Source of the DNA: Victivallaceae bacterium
GTDB taxonomy: Bacteria > Verrucomicrobiota > Lentisphaeria > Victivallales > Victivallaceae
DNA length: 55,619 bases
Assembly (NCBI GenBank): GCA_016292515.1
Contig: JAEDIJ010000010.1
Coordinates: 1-55,619, forward strand
Reading direction: 5' to 3'
How positions within the stretch are numbered: position 1 is the first letter of the stretch; every line of letters begins with the position of its first letter. The position numbers and the translations under genes were made by a program. Shown piece by piece: positions 23,662-32,023 of this stretch. The notes under the pieces were generated by a model that saw only the letters and a program-made list of their open reading frames with translations, had not been told where the DNA came from and did not search any database.

Positions 23662-25350
23662 TTATTTTTTCTGCTGTTTGCTCCACGAGTCTTTCAGGCT
23701 GACGGTGCGGTTGAAAACCGGTTTTTCCGGCGTACCGTCGCGGTCGGCGGAAAAATATCCGGTACGTTCAAACTGGACGCTCGTGCCGGCGGGGATCTGC
23801 GCCAGCGCGGGTTCGAGATAGCCGGTCGTCACCCGGAAAGAATCGGGATTGAGCTGAGTCAGGAAATCGACGCCGTCGGCGCCCGGTTGCTCCACGGTGA
23901 AAAGACGGTCGTAAAGCCGGATCTCCGCCGGCACGGCGGTTTCGGCGTTGACCCAGTGGATCGTCCCCTTGACCTTGCGCCCATCGGGCGAATTGCCGCC
24001 ACGCGAAGCGAGATCGATGGTGCATTCCAGTTTGACGACGTTGCCGTCGGCATCGAGGACGGCGTTTTCGCATTTGAGGAAATAGCCGTACCGCAGACGC
24101 ACTTCCTTGCCGACCGAGAGCCGGTAATAGCCCTTGGGCGGTTCAAGCATAAAGTCGCCGCGCTCGATGAAAAGTTTTTTGCCGAATTGGATTTTCCTGC
24201 CGCCGTCGGCGGGATTTTCGGGATTGTTGAGGGCTTCGAGATCGGCGATCCCCTCGGCGGGATAATTGGTGATCTCGACTTCGAGCGGATCGAGCACCGC
24301 CATAAAGCGGGGCGCGGTCGCGTTGAGTTCCTCGCGGATGCAATGCTCCAACAAGGCGACGTCGGTCAATCCGTCGAACTTGGTGATGCCGACCAGTTGA
24401 TTGAGTTTACGCAACGCCGAAGCGGGCACGCCGCGGCGGCGCATCCCGCAGACGGTCGGCATCCGGGGGTCGTCCCAGCCGGAAACGTAATGCTCCTTGA
24501 CCAGTTGCAGAAGTTTGCGTTTGCTCATCACCGTATAAGTGAGATTGAGACGCGAAAATTCGATCTGGCGCGGACGGTGATCGATCGGATAACCGAGGCT
24601 GTCCAACACCCAGTCGTAAAGCGGCCGGTGGATCTCAAATTCCAGCGTACAGAGCGAATGGGTCACGCCCTCGAAAGCGTCTTCCAGAGGATGTGCGAAA
24701 TCGTACATCGGGTAGATGCACCACTTGTCGCCGTGGCGGAAGTGGCTGACGCGGCGGATGCGGTAGATGACGGGGTCGCGCATATTGATGTTGGTCGACG
24801 CCATATCGATCTTGGCGCGCAAGACTTTTGCACCGTCGGCGAATTCGCCGTTTTTCATCCGTTCAAAAAGGTCGAGATTCTCCTCGACGGAGCGGTTGCG
24901 GTAGGGCGATTCCTTGCCGGGAGTCACGAGGTTGCCCCGATAGGATTCATCCCATTCCTCGGGGGAAAGTTCGCAGACGTAGGCGAGACCGCGCTTGATG
25001 AGTTCGACGGCGCACTCGTACATCTTTCCGAAATAGTCGCTCGCGTAGAAAATGTTGGCGGGCTCCCAGCCGAGCCACTTGACGTCGCCGATGATGGATT
25101 CGACGTATTCCGTATCCTCCTTGGTCGGGTTGGTATCGTCAAAGCGCAGATTGCACTTGCCGCCGAATTCCCTGGCGATGCCGAAATCAAGGCAGATCGC
25201 CTTGGAGTGTCCGATATGGATATAACCGTTGGGCTCCGGCGGGAAGCGCGTCACGATCTTGCCGTCGTTTTTGCCTGCCGCAAGGTCGGTTTTGACGATC
25301 TCCCGGATGAAGTCGACCGCCTGATTTTCCATTATCTGATTTTCAGCCAT
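23662..25350 (-). CDS. glnS: Glutaminyl-tRNA synthetase
   Basis: A 562-residue class I synthetase charging tRNA-Gln directly with glutamine. The HIGH-type motif is PPEPNGYIHIGHSKA (about 37-51) and the KMSKS-type motif is VMSKRKL (in NLTYTVMSKRKLLQLV). The C-terminal anticodon-binding beta barrels are intact. Start chosen at 25350 after GAAGGA; an earlier in-frame ATG lies 36 bp upstream without a site. A promoter (25392-25420) precedes it. Presence of GlnRS suggests direct rather than GatCAB-based Gln-tRNA formation. Confidence 0.96.
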   Translation of the reverse strand: MAENQIMENQAVDFIREIVKTDLAAGKNDGKIVTRFPPEPNGYIHIGHSKAICLDFGIAREFGGKCNLRFDDTNPTKEDTEYVESIIGDVKWLGWEPANIFYASDYFGKMYECAVELIKRGLAYVCELSPEEWDESYRGNLVTPGKESPYRNRSVEENLDLFERMKNGEFADGAKVLRAKIDMASTNINMRDPVIYRIRRVSHFRHGDKWCIYPMYDFAHPLEDAFEGVTHSLCTLEFEIHRPLYDWVLDSLGYPIDHRPRQIEFSRLNLTYTVMSKRKLLQLVKEHYVSGWDDPRMPTVCGMRRRGVPASALRKLNQLVGITKFDGLTDVALLEHCIREELNATAPRFMAVLDPLEVEITNYPAEGIADLEALNNPENPADGGRKIQFGKKLFIERGDFMLEPPKGYYRLSVGKEVRLRYGYFLKCENAVLDADGNVVKLECTIDLASRGGNSPDGRKVKGTIHWVNAETAVPAEIRLYDRLFTVEQPGADGVDFLTQLNPDSFRVTTGYLEPALAQIPAGTSVQFERTGYFSADRDGTPEKPVFNRTVSLKDSWSKQQKK

Positions 25351-25391
25351 ATTTTTATCCTTCAAAAAAGTTGATATCCGATTCACGTCTT

Positions 25392-25420
25392 AATATAGCA
25401 TCACTTGGCAAAAAGCGCAA
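25392..25420 (-). promoter_or_regulatory. Promoter for glnS
   Basis: Minus strand TTGCGC (25415-25420), 17 bp, TATATT (25392-25397) preceded by TGC, 42 bp ahead of the start. It overlaps the last part of the spacer behind the acyl ligase gene (stop at 25435). Confidence 0.7.
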
Positions 25421-25434
25421 CACGCGCGCGATGA

Positions 25435-27951
25435 CTATTTTTTGAGCGATGTTTCAATACGCTTTGCCGTTTCGGCGGCGATCTGCGCGTAGGTCATTTC
25501 TTTCGACGGCGTAAAAGCGGGCAGATAGCGGACGTCGATCTTGCGGAAAAGCGACGGGAAGTGCTGTCCGCGCGGCAACACCCGGTAGGCTCCGTCGATC
25601 ACGACGGGAACGATCGGCAACTGCAATTCCCGCGCCAGGATCGCAAAGGAATTTTTGAAAACGCCGAGTTTTCCGTCATAGGAGCGCGTTCCCTCCGGGA
25701 AAATCACGATCTTTTTACCCTGCCGCAAAACGCCGGTCAACTCCTGCAAAGAGCCTTTGATATCCCGGTTGAGGTCGATGAGGATGGTATTGTGGCGCGC
25801 GGCGAAATTCTGCCCGAAACGCGAGGAAAAATGCGCCTTTTTGGCGTAAAAATAAGTGTCTCGCAACTGCTTTTTATCCAAAGGATATGCGACCAGCGCG
25901 CCGTCGATCGCGCTCTGGTGGTTGACGGTGAAGATCGCCGCTCCCTGCGGAATGTTTTCCATCCCGTAAAATTTGGAGCGCGACAGCGTTTTGATGAGAA
26001 ATTTCGTCACAAATTGAAAAGCGCGATGACGCCAGCCGCACACGGGGATCTCCCGCTCCGGCGCGTCGGCAAGCAGTTTGCCCCAGTCGAATTTGGCGAG
26101 TTTCGCCCCGGCGCCGCCGGATTTTTCGTGCAGAAACTCGGCGAGCTGGCGCGGAGTCGGATGATCGGCGAGCATTTCCTCGGTCAATTCCGTATCAAAT
26201 GCCTCGTTGAGGAAAACCATCAGTTCCACTTTGGCGAGCGAATCGATCCCGAGGTCGATCTCGAAGTGGTCGTCGGGGTGCACCTTGGCGCAATTCTGCT
26301 CCGAGATCAGGAAATCGCGGATGACGCGGTATTCGGCGAGATCCGGCTCCGGCGCGCTCTGGGCTTTGACCTCACCTTGCGCCGACTCGACGACGAATTT
26401 GAGTTTGTGCCGTTGCAGTTTGCCAAGACGCGTCCGCGGCAGCGGCGACGAAACGAAACTGCAATTCAAAATGCGCATATATCCTTCGGCGCCCTGATTG
26501 TATTTGGCGATCACATTCTGCCGGATGGTCTCGGCGATATTGACGATCTTGCGCTCCTGCAATCCCTTGAAATCCGGTAGAATGATCGCGCCGAGCACAT
26601 CACCGGTGGCGACGACGGCGACTTCTTCGATCAAACCTTTGCCCAATGCCGCAAGTTTATCCTCGATAACGAGCGGCGGCACGTTTTTGCCGTTGGAAAG
26701 GATGATGAGTTCCTTTTTGCGCCCGATGTAAAAGAGGAATTTGTCTTCGTCGATCCGGCAGAGGTCGCCGGTGCGGAACCAGCCGTCTTCGGTAAACGCC
26801 TTGGCGGTCTCCTCCGGCTTATTCCAGTAGCCTTTGAAAACGCTTTCACCGCGGATCAGCAATTCGCCGTCGTCGGCGATTTTCGCGTCAAAAATGTCGA
26901 GCAACTGCCCGGCGGATTCGCGGCGCGGATGACCGATGCGGGTAAAGGCGAGCGCGGGACTGGTCTCGCTCATTCCGCTGCCGGGAAGCATCTGAAATCC
27001 GAGCGCGTACAAGTCGTCGTAAACGCCGTAGTCGAGTGCGGCGCCGCCCGTCGGAAAAAGCCGCATCTTGCCGCCGAAAGCCTGTTGCACCGAGCGGAAA
27101 AGCAAGCGGGAAAAGCGGAGACTTCCGACCGCCTTGGAAAGTCTGAAAAGCAGTTTCGCCACGAAATTGGCATTGATCTTTTTGAGGATCGCGTCGCGGA
27201 AAAGCTGAAAGACGCGCGGCACGGCGATGAAGACCGTGACCTCGTTGTCGTGGATCGTTTTCACGATGTCCGGCCCGTTGAACGAGGGGCAGAAAACCAC
27301 TTTGCACCCTTTGCGGACAAGCGGCATCAAAAGGCATCCCTGCAACGGGAAAATGTGGTGGTACGGCAGAAGTCCCACCGTCGTCTGATCTGGCAGCCAG
27401 ACGGGAACTTCCTCGGTCATACTCTTGAAATTGACTTCCAGATTGTGAAACGTCAGCATACACCCCTTGGAAGCGGACGTCGTTCCCGACGTGTAGATGA
27501 AAAGCGCGAGTTCGTCATCCTCGTGATGCGGCATCGGCGTGTTGTCGGAGGTGTCGCCCCACGTGTCGAAATCATCGATCGAGAGCAGTTTTGTTTCAAG
27601 ATGCGCCATCGCGACCGCCTTTTCCGCCGTTTCGCGGGTCTTGGCGGAAACGAAAATTGCCACCGGCTGACAATCGCCGAAAATGTAGGCGATGTCTTCG
27701 GCATTCGCCATCGCGTCGACCGGTACGGCGATCGCGTGATGACACCATGCGCTCCAAAAAGCCGCCGGCCATTCCGGACGGTTTTCGCACAAAATGGCGA
27801 CGCGGTCTCCGGCGTTGGCGGTATAGCGTTTCGCATTGGCGTTGACGGCGCAGAGCAATTGGTGACGGGTATATTTCTTATCACCGGAAACCAGACAGAT
27901 CTCGTCGTTGTCGGCGAGATAATAAGCGTAGTAAGAATCGATTTTGATCAT
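25435..27951 (-). CDS. Acyl ligase-ACP-acyltransferase fusion
   Basis: An 838-residue three-domain enzyme. Residues 1-525 are an AMP-forming acyl ligase: YTSGTTSASKG (153-163), GMSETSP (326-332), GWFRTGD (390-396). Residues about 540-612 are an acyl-carrier domain with the phosphopantetheine serine Ser571 in LGIDSLAKVE. Residues about 645-838 are a PlsC-type acyltransferase with NHQSAID (His678, Asp683) and FPEGTRS (751-757). It may activate fatty acids, load its own carrier and acylate a lysophospholipid or other lipid, as Aas does without the carrier. The AAGGA ribosome-binding site can pair with TCCTT just before the start (27952-27966). Confidence 0.9.
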   Translation of the reverse strand: MIKIDSYYAYYLADNDEICLVSGDKKYTRHQLLCAVNANAKRYTANAGDRVAILCENRPEWPAAFWSAWCHHAIAVPVDAMANAEDIAYIFGDCQPVAIFVSAKTRETAEKAVAMAHLETKLLSIDDFDTWGDTSDNTPMPHHEDDELALFIYTSGTTSASKGCMLTFHNLEVNFKSMTEEVPVWLPDQTTVGLLPYHHIFPLQGCLLMPLVRKGCKVVFCPSFNGPDIVKTIHDNEVTVFIAVPRVFQLFRDAILKKINANFVAKLLFRLSKAVGSLRFSRLLFRSVQQAFGGKMRLFPTGGAALDYGVYDDLYALGFQMLPGSGMSETSPALAFTRIGHPRRESAGQLLDIFDAKIADDGELLIRGESVFKGYWNKPEETAKAFTEDGWFRTGDLCRIDEDKFLFYIGRKKELIILSNGKNVPPLVIEDKLAALGKGLIEEVAVVATGDVLGAIILPDFKGLQERKIVNIAETIRQNVIAKYNQGAEGYMRILNCSFVSSPLPRTRLGKLQRHKLKFVVESAQGEVKAQSAPEPDLAEYRVIRDFLISEQNCAKVHPDDHFEIDLGIDSLAKVELMVFLNEAFDTELTEEMLADHPTPRQLAEFLHEKSGGAGAKLAKFDWGKLLADAPEREIPVCGWRHRAFQFVTKFLIKTLSRSKFYGMENIPQGAAIFTVNHQSAIDGALVAYPLDKKQLRDTYFYAKKAHFSSRFGQNFAARHNTILIDLNRDIKGSLQELTGVLRQGKKIVIFPEGTRSYDGKLGVFKNSFAILARELQLPIVPVVIDGAYRVLPRGQHFPSLFRKIDVRYLPAFTPSKEMTYAQIAAETAKRIETSLKK

Positions 27952-27966
27952 AAGGACAATTTCCTT
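27952..27966 (-). promoter_or_regulatory. Hairpin covering a ribosome-binding site
   Basis: AAGGA-AATTG-TCCTT on the minus strand, ending one base before the ATG at 27951. The AAGGA is the only Shine-Dalgarno-like element here, so the 5-bp stem could restrict initiation of the fusion gene. The stem is short, so the effect is uncertain. Confidence 0.4.
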
Positions 27967-27984
27967 TTTTGTTCCACAACTGTA

Positions 27985-28013
27985 AATATAGCACAAAAAA
28001 AGCATTTGTTCAA
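27985..28013 (-). promoter_or_regulatory. Promoter for acyl ligase fusion
   Basis: Minus strand TTGAAC (28008-28013), 17 bp, TATATT (27985-27990) preceded by TGC. Confidence 0.7.
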
Positions 28014-28021
28014 AAGCAGAC

Positions 28022-28050
28022 TTGGCAAAAGGGCAAAAAAAGTTTATATT
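28022..28050 (+). promoter_or_regulatory. Promoter for esterase and glycosyltransferase
   Basis: TTGGCA (28022-28027), 17 bp, TATATT (28045-28050), 36 bp ahead of the ATG at 28087. It lies back to back with the acyl ligase promoter. Confidence 0.7.
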
Positions 28051-28086
28051 AAAGCAACTCAACCAGATACCGGAGGAAATGAAGTT

Positions 28087-28851
28087 ATGAAAAAACTTTT
28101 TCTGCTTTTCGGCATACTGACGGCACTTGCCGCCGGAGCGATCAATGATCTCGGAATGACGGCGGAAGTTTTCCGCGACGGCAAAAATGAACTGCCCTAC
28201 CGTCAGGCGGTGCTCGGGGAATCCAAACCGGGGAAATACGCGCTTTTGCTCTTTCTCCACGGCGCAGGCGAGCGCGGCAACGACAATTTGCAGCAGCTCA
28301 TCAACAACTTCCCCGACATTATGGCGTACTGCCGGAAGCACGAACTTAAAATCATCGTCCTCGCGCCGCAATGCCCCAAAGAGTGCCGCTGGGTCGAAGT
28401 CGACTGGGGCAGAAAATCGCATACGATCCCCAAAAAGCCGTCGAAACCGATGGCGATGCTCCTCAAACTCCTCGATCAAAAGTGCGCCGAATTCGCCGTC
28501 GATCCCTGCCGCATTTACGTAACCGGTATTTCCATGGGAGGATACGGCAGTTGGGACATTCTCTGCCGCCGACCCGATCTCTTTGCCGGAGCCTTGATCC
28601 TCTGCGGCGGCTGCGACGTGAAAGAAGCGCCGCGCCTTACGGAAATCCCGATCCTTTTCTACCACGGAAACAGCGATACCATCGTCCCCGTTGTCCGTTC
28701 GCGAAAAATGGCGAAAGCATTGGAAAGAGCGGGCGGCAAAAAATTTGAGTACCGCGAACTCGACGGCGGGCATTTTATCTGGATCCCCGTCTACCGCGAC
28801 GCCAAAAATTTCGACTGGCTCTTTTCGCAGCAGAAACAAATCAAAAAGTAG
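28087..28851 (+). CDS. Secreted alpha/beta-hydrolase (esterase/peptidase-like)
   Basis: A 254-residue exported alpha/beta hydrolase with a signal peptide (1-18). The oxyanion motif is LFLHGAGERG (55-64), the nucleophile Ser149 lies in GISMGGYGSW, and the acid and base are probably Asp197 (GNSDTIVP) and His229 (DGGHFIW). It resembles the COG4099/phospholipase-carboxylesterase group often found as feruloyl or acetyl esterases in polysaccharide degraders; the substrate is unknown. GGAGG precedes the start. The frame is open for 1.1 kb upstream, but that part is antisense to the acyl ligase gene. Confidence 0.88.
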   Translation: MKKLFLLFGILTALAAGAINDLGMTAEVFRDGKNELPYRQAVLGESKPGKYALLLFLHGAGERGNDNLQQLINNFPDIMAYCRKHELKIIVLAPQCPKECRWVEVDWGRKSHTIPKKPSKPMAMLLKLLDQKCAEFAVDPCRIYVTGISMGGYGSWDILCRRPDLFAGALILCGGCDVKEAPRLTEIPILFYHGNSDTIVPVVRSRKMAKALERAGGKKFEYRELDGGHFIWIPVYRDAKNFDWLFSQQKQIKK

Positions 28852-28858
28852 AGCCCGC

Positions 28859-29791
28859 GTGGAACTTTCCGTCATCATTCCCTGTTTCAATGCCGGATGC
28901 GCCCTGCAAAAATGCGCCGGGTCGCTCATCGCCGCCGCGATCGCCGGAGAAACGCAACTCATTTTCGTCGATGACGCATCCACGGATGATTCCGTTGAAA
29001 AACTTTGTGCAATGACGCGCGAGGTCAAAAACGTCACGATCTTGCGTCAAAGGACAAGGCGCGGCGTCTCGGCGGGCCGCAATGCGGGGTGTGCCGCGGC
29101 GACCGGAGAATTCATCGCCTTTTGCGATGCCGACGATTTCGTCGAACCTGATTTTTTCCGGAAACTCGTCGAAAAAATCAGACAGGACAACGCCGACGCC
29201 GCCGTGTGCGGATTTTTTCGCGAAAGCGGCAACGCCGCGATCCGCCATGAGACCGCTCCGGCATCGAGCGGCAAAGAATTCATCGCCCGGCAGATGCCCT
29301 CCATGGAATTCAATTCCTGCTGGAATAAACTTTACCGCCGGGAGATCATCCGGACTTGTTCGATCTCGTTTGACGAGACGGCAGTCACGGCGGAGGATCT
29401 GCTTTTCAACGTGCGTTATTTCCTTTCCGCCCGAAAAATCGCGGTCGTTGACGAAGCCTTGTACCACTACGTCGGTAATCCCTTTTCCGCGACGGCAAAG
29501 GAGACAAAAGAAAAAGCGCGAAGTTCCGTCGCGGCGGCGCGAAAAATCGATTTGCTGCTGAAAGACGACGCTTTTTTTGACGATGCGCGGCAAAGACTGC
29601 TCACCGATGCCCTGATGACGACGCTCCGCGCCGACGGATTTTCCGTTTCGGAAACGCGCGAAATTCTGGCACGATTGCCGGAAAAATTCTGGCGCGATGC
29701 GCGTTTCGGCGCACTCAAACAAAGCGTTTTGCACCTCGCGGCGTACGCTCCGTGCTTCGCCCGTTTTCTCGTGCGGTGCCGAAAAAAATAA
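28859..29791 (+). CDS. Family 2 glycosyltransferase
   Basis: A 310-residue GT-A-fold glycosyltransferase. The N-terminus VELSVIIPCFNAG, VDDASTDDSVEKL (about 42-54) and the metal-binding FCDADDFVEPDFF are typical GT2 marks. The C-terminal third is helical, with no membrane span. The donor and acceptor are unknown; cell-surface polysaccharide synthesis is likely. It begins with GTG seven bases after the esterase stop, with no strong ribosome-binding site, suggesting translational coupling. It is convergent with ogt. Confidence 0.85.
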   Translation: MELSVIIPCFNAGCALQKCAGSLIAAAIAGETQLIFVDDASTDDSVEKLCAMTREVKNVTILRQRTRRGVSAGRNAGCAAATGEFIAFCDADDFVEPDFFRKLVEKIRQDNADAAVCGFFRESGNAAIRHETAPASSGKEFIARQMPSMEFNSCWNKLYRREIIRTCSISFDETAVTAEDLLFNVRYFLSARKIAVVDEALYHYVGNPFSATAKETKEKARSSVAAARKIDLLLKDDAFFDDARQRLLTDALMTTLRADGFSVSETREILARLPEKFWRDARFGALKQSVLHLAAYAPCFARFLVRCRKK

Positions 29792-29822
29792 ACCGCATCC
29801 TCCCGGTTGACGCCCAACGCCT

Positions 29823-30296
29823 TTATGACTTCACCGGAGCATTCTTTTTTTCCAACTCGACAAGCCGCAGTTTGAGCGGTGCCCCAAAGGCAAAACCGCC
29901 GATGCCGTCTGCGGCGAAAACCCGATGGCAGGGCACGATCACGGCGATCGGATTGACGTGCAACGCCTGCCCGACGGCGCGGACGGCGCGAGGACTTCCC
30001 ATCAGCGCGGCAAGTTTGCCGTAAGTTGTGATTTCTCCGTAAGGAATGGTCAAAAGCGCGCGCCGCATCGCTTCCTGAAATACGGTTTTCGACGGAGCAA
30101 GCGGTAAATCGAAACTTCGCCGCTTCCCGAGGAAATAGTCGTTCAACTCGGCGATGACTTGACGCGTGAGAGCCGACGGAGCAAGCGTTTCCGCGCCGAA
30201 AAGCGACGGACGCAGATAAAGGAGACATTCCCCGTCGTCTTCGATGCGCCACGCACCGAAACCGGGGAATTCCACGTCGGCGCCGAATTTTTTCAT
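29823..30296 (-). CDS. ogt: Methylated-DNA-protein cysteine methyltransferase
   Basis: A 157-residue O6-alkylguanine-DNA alkyltransferase. The alkyl-accepting Cys123 lies in VPCHRV, preceded by the DNA-binding IPYGEITTYGKLAALMG with the arginine finger in SPRAVRAVGQAL. It removes O6-alkyl groups from guanine in a single-use reaction. The gene lies directly behind rpe (7 bp). Confidence 0.93.
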   Translation of the reverse strand: MKKFGADVEFPGFGAWRIEDDGECLLYLRPSLFGAETLAPSALTRQVIAELNDYFLGKRRSFDLPLAPSKTVFQEAMRRALLTIPYGEITTYGKLAALMGSPRAVRAVGQALHVNPIAVIVPCHRVFAADGIGGFAFGAPLKLRLVELEKKNAPVKS

Positions 30297-30303
30297 CGCT
30301 TTT

Positions 30304-31008
30304 TCAGAGCGCGGAATCGAGCGTCGCCGTATTGGCTTTGAGACTTGAAATCGCCTTGGCCATTCCCTCGGGCGCGCGGAAAACCGCCGTCCCGGCGACG
30401 AGCATACTGCCGCCGTGCGACGCCACCTGCGGCGCGGTCGCGGGCGCGACGCCGCCGTCGACTTCGACGAGTACGGGCAGACCGCGTCGTTTGATCTCGC
30501 GCTTGATCTTCGCGAGTTTCGGCATCTGATCCGCCATAAAGGATTGTCCGCCGAAGCCCGGCTCGACCGTCATCACGAGGATAAGTTTTACCCGTTCAAG
30601 GTAGGGAAAAACCGCTTCCGCCGGAGTTCCCGGTTTCAGCGAAAGCCCGGCGGGCACGCCGAGTCTGTCGCATTCGTCGAGCACGGCATCGATCTCGTCG
30701 TCGCACTCGATGTGAAAGGTCAAAAGATCGCTTCCCGCATCGACAAACGCCTTGGCGTACTGTTTCGGGTGCGAGATCATCAAATGCGTGTCAAAGAAGA
30801 GGTCGCACTTTTTGCGCAGACTTTTCACGACCGGCACGCCGAAAGAGATATTGGGAACGAAGTGCCCGTCCATCACGTCGAGGTGAAGCGCGTCCGCGCC
30901 GGCGAGAGCGACTTCGCGGCATTGGCTTTCCAACTGCGTGAAGTCGGCAGCGAGCAGCGACGGAGCAACGGTGATGCAGTCGCGCGCGATGGAAGCGATG
31001 TCTTTCAT
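30304..31008 (-). CDS. rpe: Ribulose-phosphate 3-epimerase
   Basis: A 234-residue TIM-barrel epimerase interconverting ribulose 5-phosphate and xylulose 5-phosphate in the pentose phosphate pathway. Family marks are PSLLAADFTQLESQ, the metal-site LHLDVMDGHFVPNISFG, TFHIECDDE, VMTVEPGFGGQSFM and VEVDGGV. The phosphate-binding loop GGSMLVAGTAVF lies near the C-terminus. The start follows AGGAG. It sits 12 bp behind mrp. Confidence 0.95.
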   Translation of the reverse strand: MKDIASIARDCITVAPSLLAADFTQLESQCREVALAGADALHLDVMDGHFVPNISFGVPVVKSLRKKCDLFFDTHLMISHPKQYAKAFVDAGSDLLTFHIECDDEIDAVLDECDRLGVPAGLSLKPGTPAEAVFPYLERVKLILVMTVEPGFGGQSFMADQMPKLAKIKREIKRRGLPVLVEVDGGVAPATAPQVASHGGSMLVAGTAVFRAPEGMAKAISSLKANTATLDSAL

Positions 31009-31020
31009 CCTCGTTTCTCC

Positions 31021-31869
31021 TTATTCCTGCGACAACTTGTCGACGATCCCGGCGAAACTCGCGGCGGTGAGACTTCCGGCAAAGCGGCGGATGAAAGGCG
31101 TCCCCTCGTCGCCCCCTTGACAGACGATCGGGTCGATCGGGAGTTTGCCCAGAAGCGGCACATCGTATTTTTTCGCCAGTTCCTCGCCCGCGCCGGAGGA
31201 AAAGATCGCCGTCTCCTTGCCGCAATGTGGGCAGATGAAAGTGCTCATATTTTCGACGAGTCCCGCGACTTTCAAACCGAGTTGCTTGCAGAAAGTGAGC
31301 GACTTGGAAACGTCGGTCGCCGACACCTGCTGGGGCGTCGTCACGATGATCGCTTCCGCCTTGTCGCCCGCGAGATCCTGGCAGACGGTCAACGGCTCGT
31401 CGCCCGTCCCCGGAGGCGCGTCGACGACGAGAATATCGAGTTCTCCCCATTCCACGTCGGTGATGAATTGGTTGATGACGCCGATTTTCATCGGACCGCG
31501 CCAGACGACCGCGCTGTCGGTATGTTCCAAAAGGAAACCGATGCTGACGACTTTGAGACTGCCGATCTCCGCCGGAAGCATTTTGCCGCTGCCGGAAACT
31601 TCCGGACGGTAGTCCTCCAATTTGAGCATTTTGGGGACGCTCGGCCCGTGCAAATCGACGTCGAGCAATCCGACGCGCTTGCCCTGCAACGCGAAACTCA
31701 ACGCGAGATTGACCGCGACGGTGCTTTTGCCGACGCCGCCCTTGCCCGACATCACGATCAGCCGGCGGTCGACTTTTTCCAGCGCGGCGTGGATCTTGCA
31801 CTCCTGCGACTCGTGCTTCAATTTACACTCTTCACAGCTTTTTCCGGAAGAACATTTCGTTTCAGCCAT
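31021..31869 (-). CDS. mrp: Mrp/ApbC/Nbp35-family iron-sulfur carrier ATPase
   Basis: A 282-residue P-loop ATPase for iron-sulfur cluster transfer. The deviant Walker A GKGGVGKS is at 42-49; LLDVDLHGPSVPKML and DAPPGTGDEPLTV follow; a C-terminal CPHCGKET (CxxC) is the cluster-binding site. Unusually for a bacterial Mrp, four cysteines lie ahead of the P-loop (Cys6, 12, 15, 24), like the N-terminal cluster of Nbp35. No DUF59 domain is present. GAGG precedes the start. Confidence 0.92.
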   Translation of the reverse strand: MAETKCSSGKSCEECKLKHESQECKIHAALEKVDRRLIVMSGKGGVGKSTVAVNLALSFALQGKRVGLLDVDLHGPSVPKMLKLEDYRPEVSGSGKMLPAEIGSLKVVSIGFLLEHTDSAVVWRGPMKIGVINQFITDVEWGELDILVVDAPPGTGDEPLTVCQDLAGDKAEAIIVTTPQQVSATDVSKSLTFCKQLGLKVAGLVENMSTFICPHCGKETAIFSSGAGEELAKKYDVPLLGKLPIDPIVCQGGDEGTPFIRRFAGSLTAASFAGIVDKLSQE

Positions 31870-31909
31870 TTTTCACCTCAATTGTTTACGGTTTTCTCTG
31901 CACAAATAC

Positions 31910-31938
31910 AATATACCGCCAAAATCCCCGATAAGCAA
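31910..31938 (-). promoter_or_regulatory. Promoter for mrp-rpe-ogt
   Basis: Minus strand TTGCTT (31933-31938), 17 bp, TATATT (31910-31915). Confidence 0.65.
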
Positions 31939-31969
31939 GAAAAAAGCCGCTTTCTCCGGCACGAAAAAT

Positions 31970-31998
31970 TTGCATTTTCCCTGTCGGGCGTTTATAAT
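31970..31998 (+). promoter_or_regulatory. Promoter for mscS run
   Basis: TTGCAT (31970-31975), 17 bp, TATAAT (31993-31998), followed by AAGGAG and the ATG at 32024. Confidence 0.8.
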
Positions 31999-32023
31999 AT
32001 GATAGAAACACAAGGAGTTTTTT

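Noticed and set aside
26929..28086. Upstream in-frame extension of the esterase gene
   Set aside because: It is antisense to the acyl ligase gene; the signal peptide, ribosome-binding site and promoter place the start at 28087.
27952..29037. Upstream in-frame extension of the acyl ligase gene
   Set aside because: It runs antisense through the esterase; homology begins at 27951.
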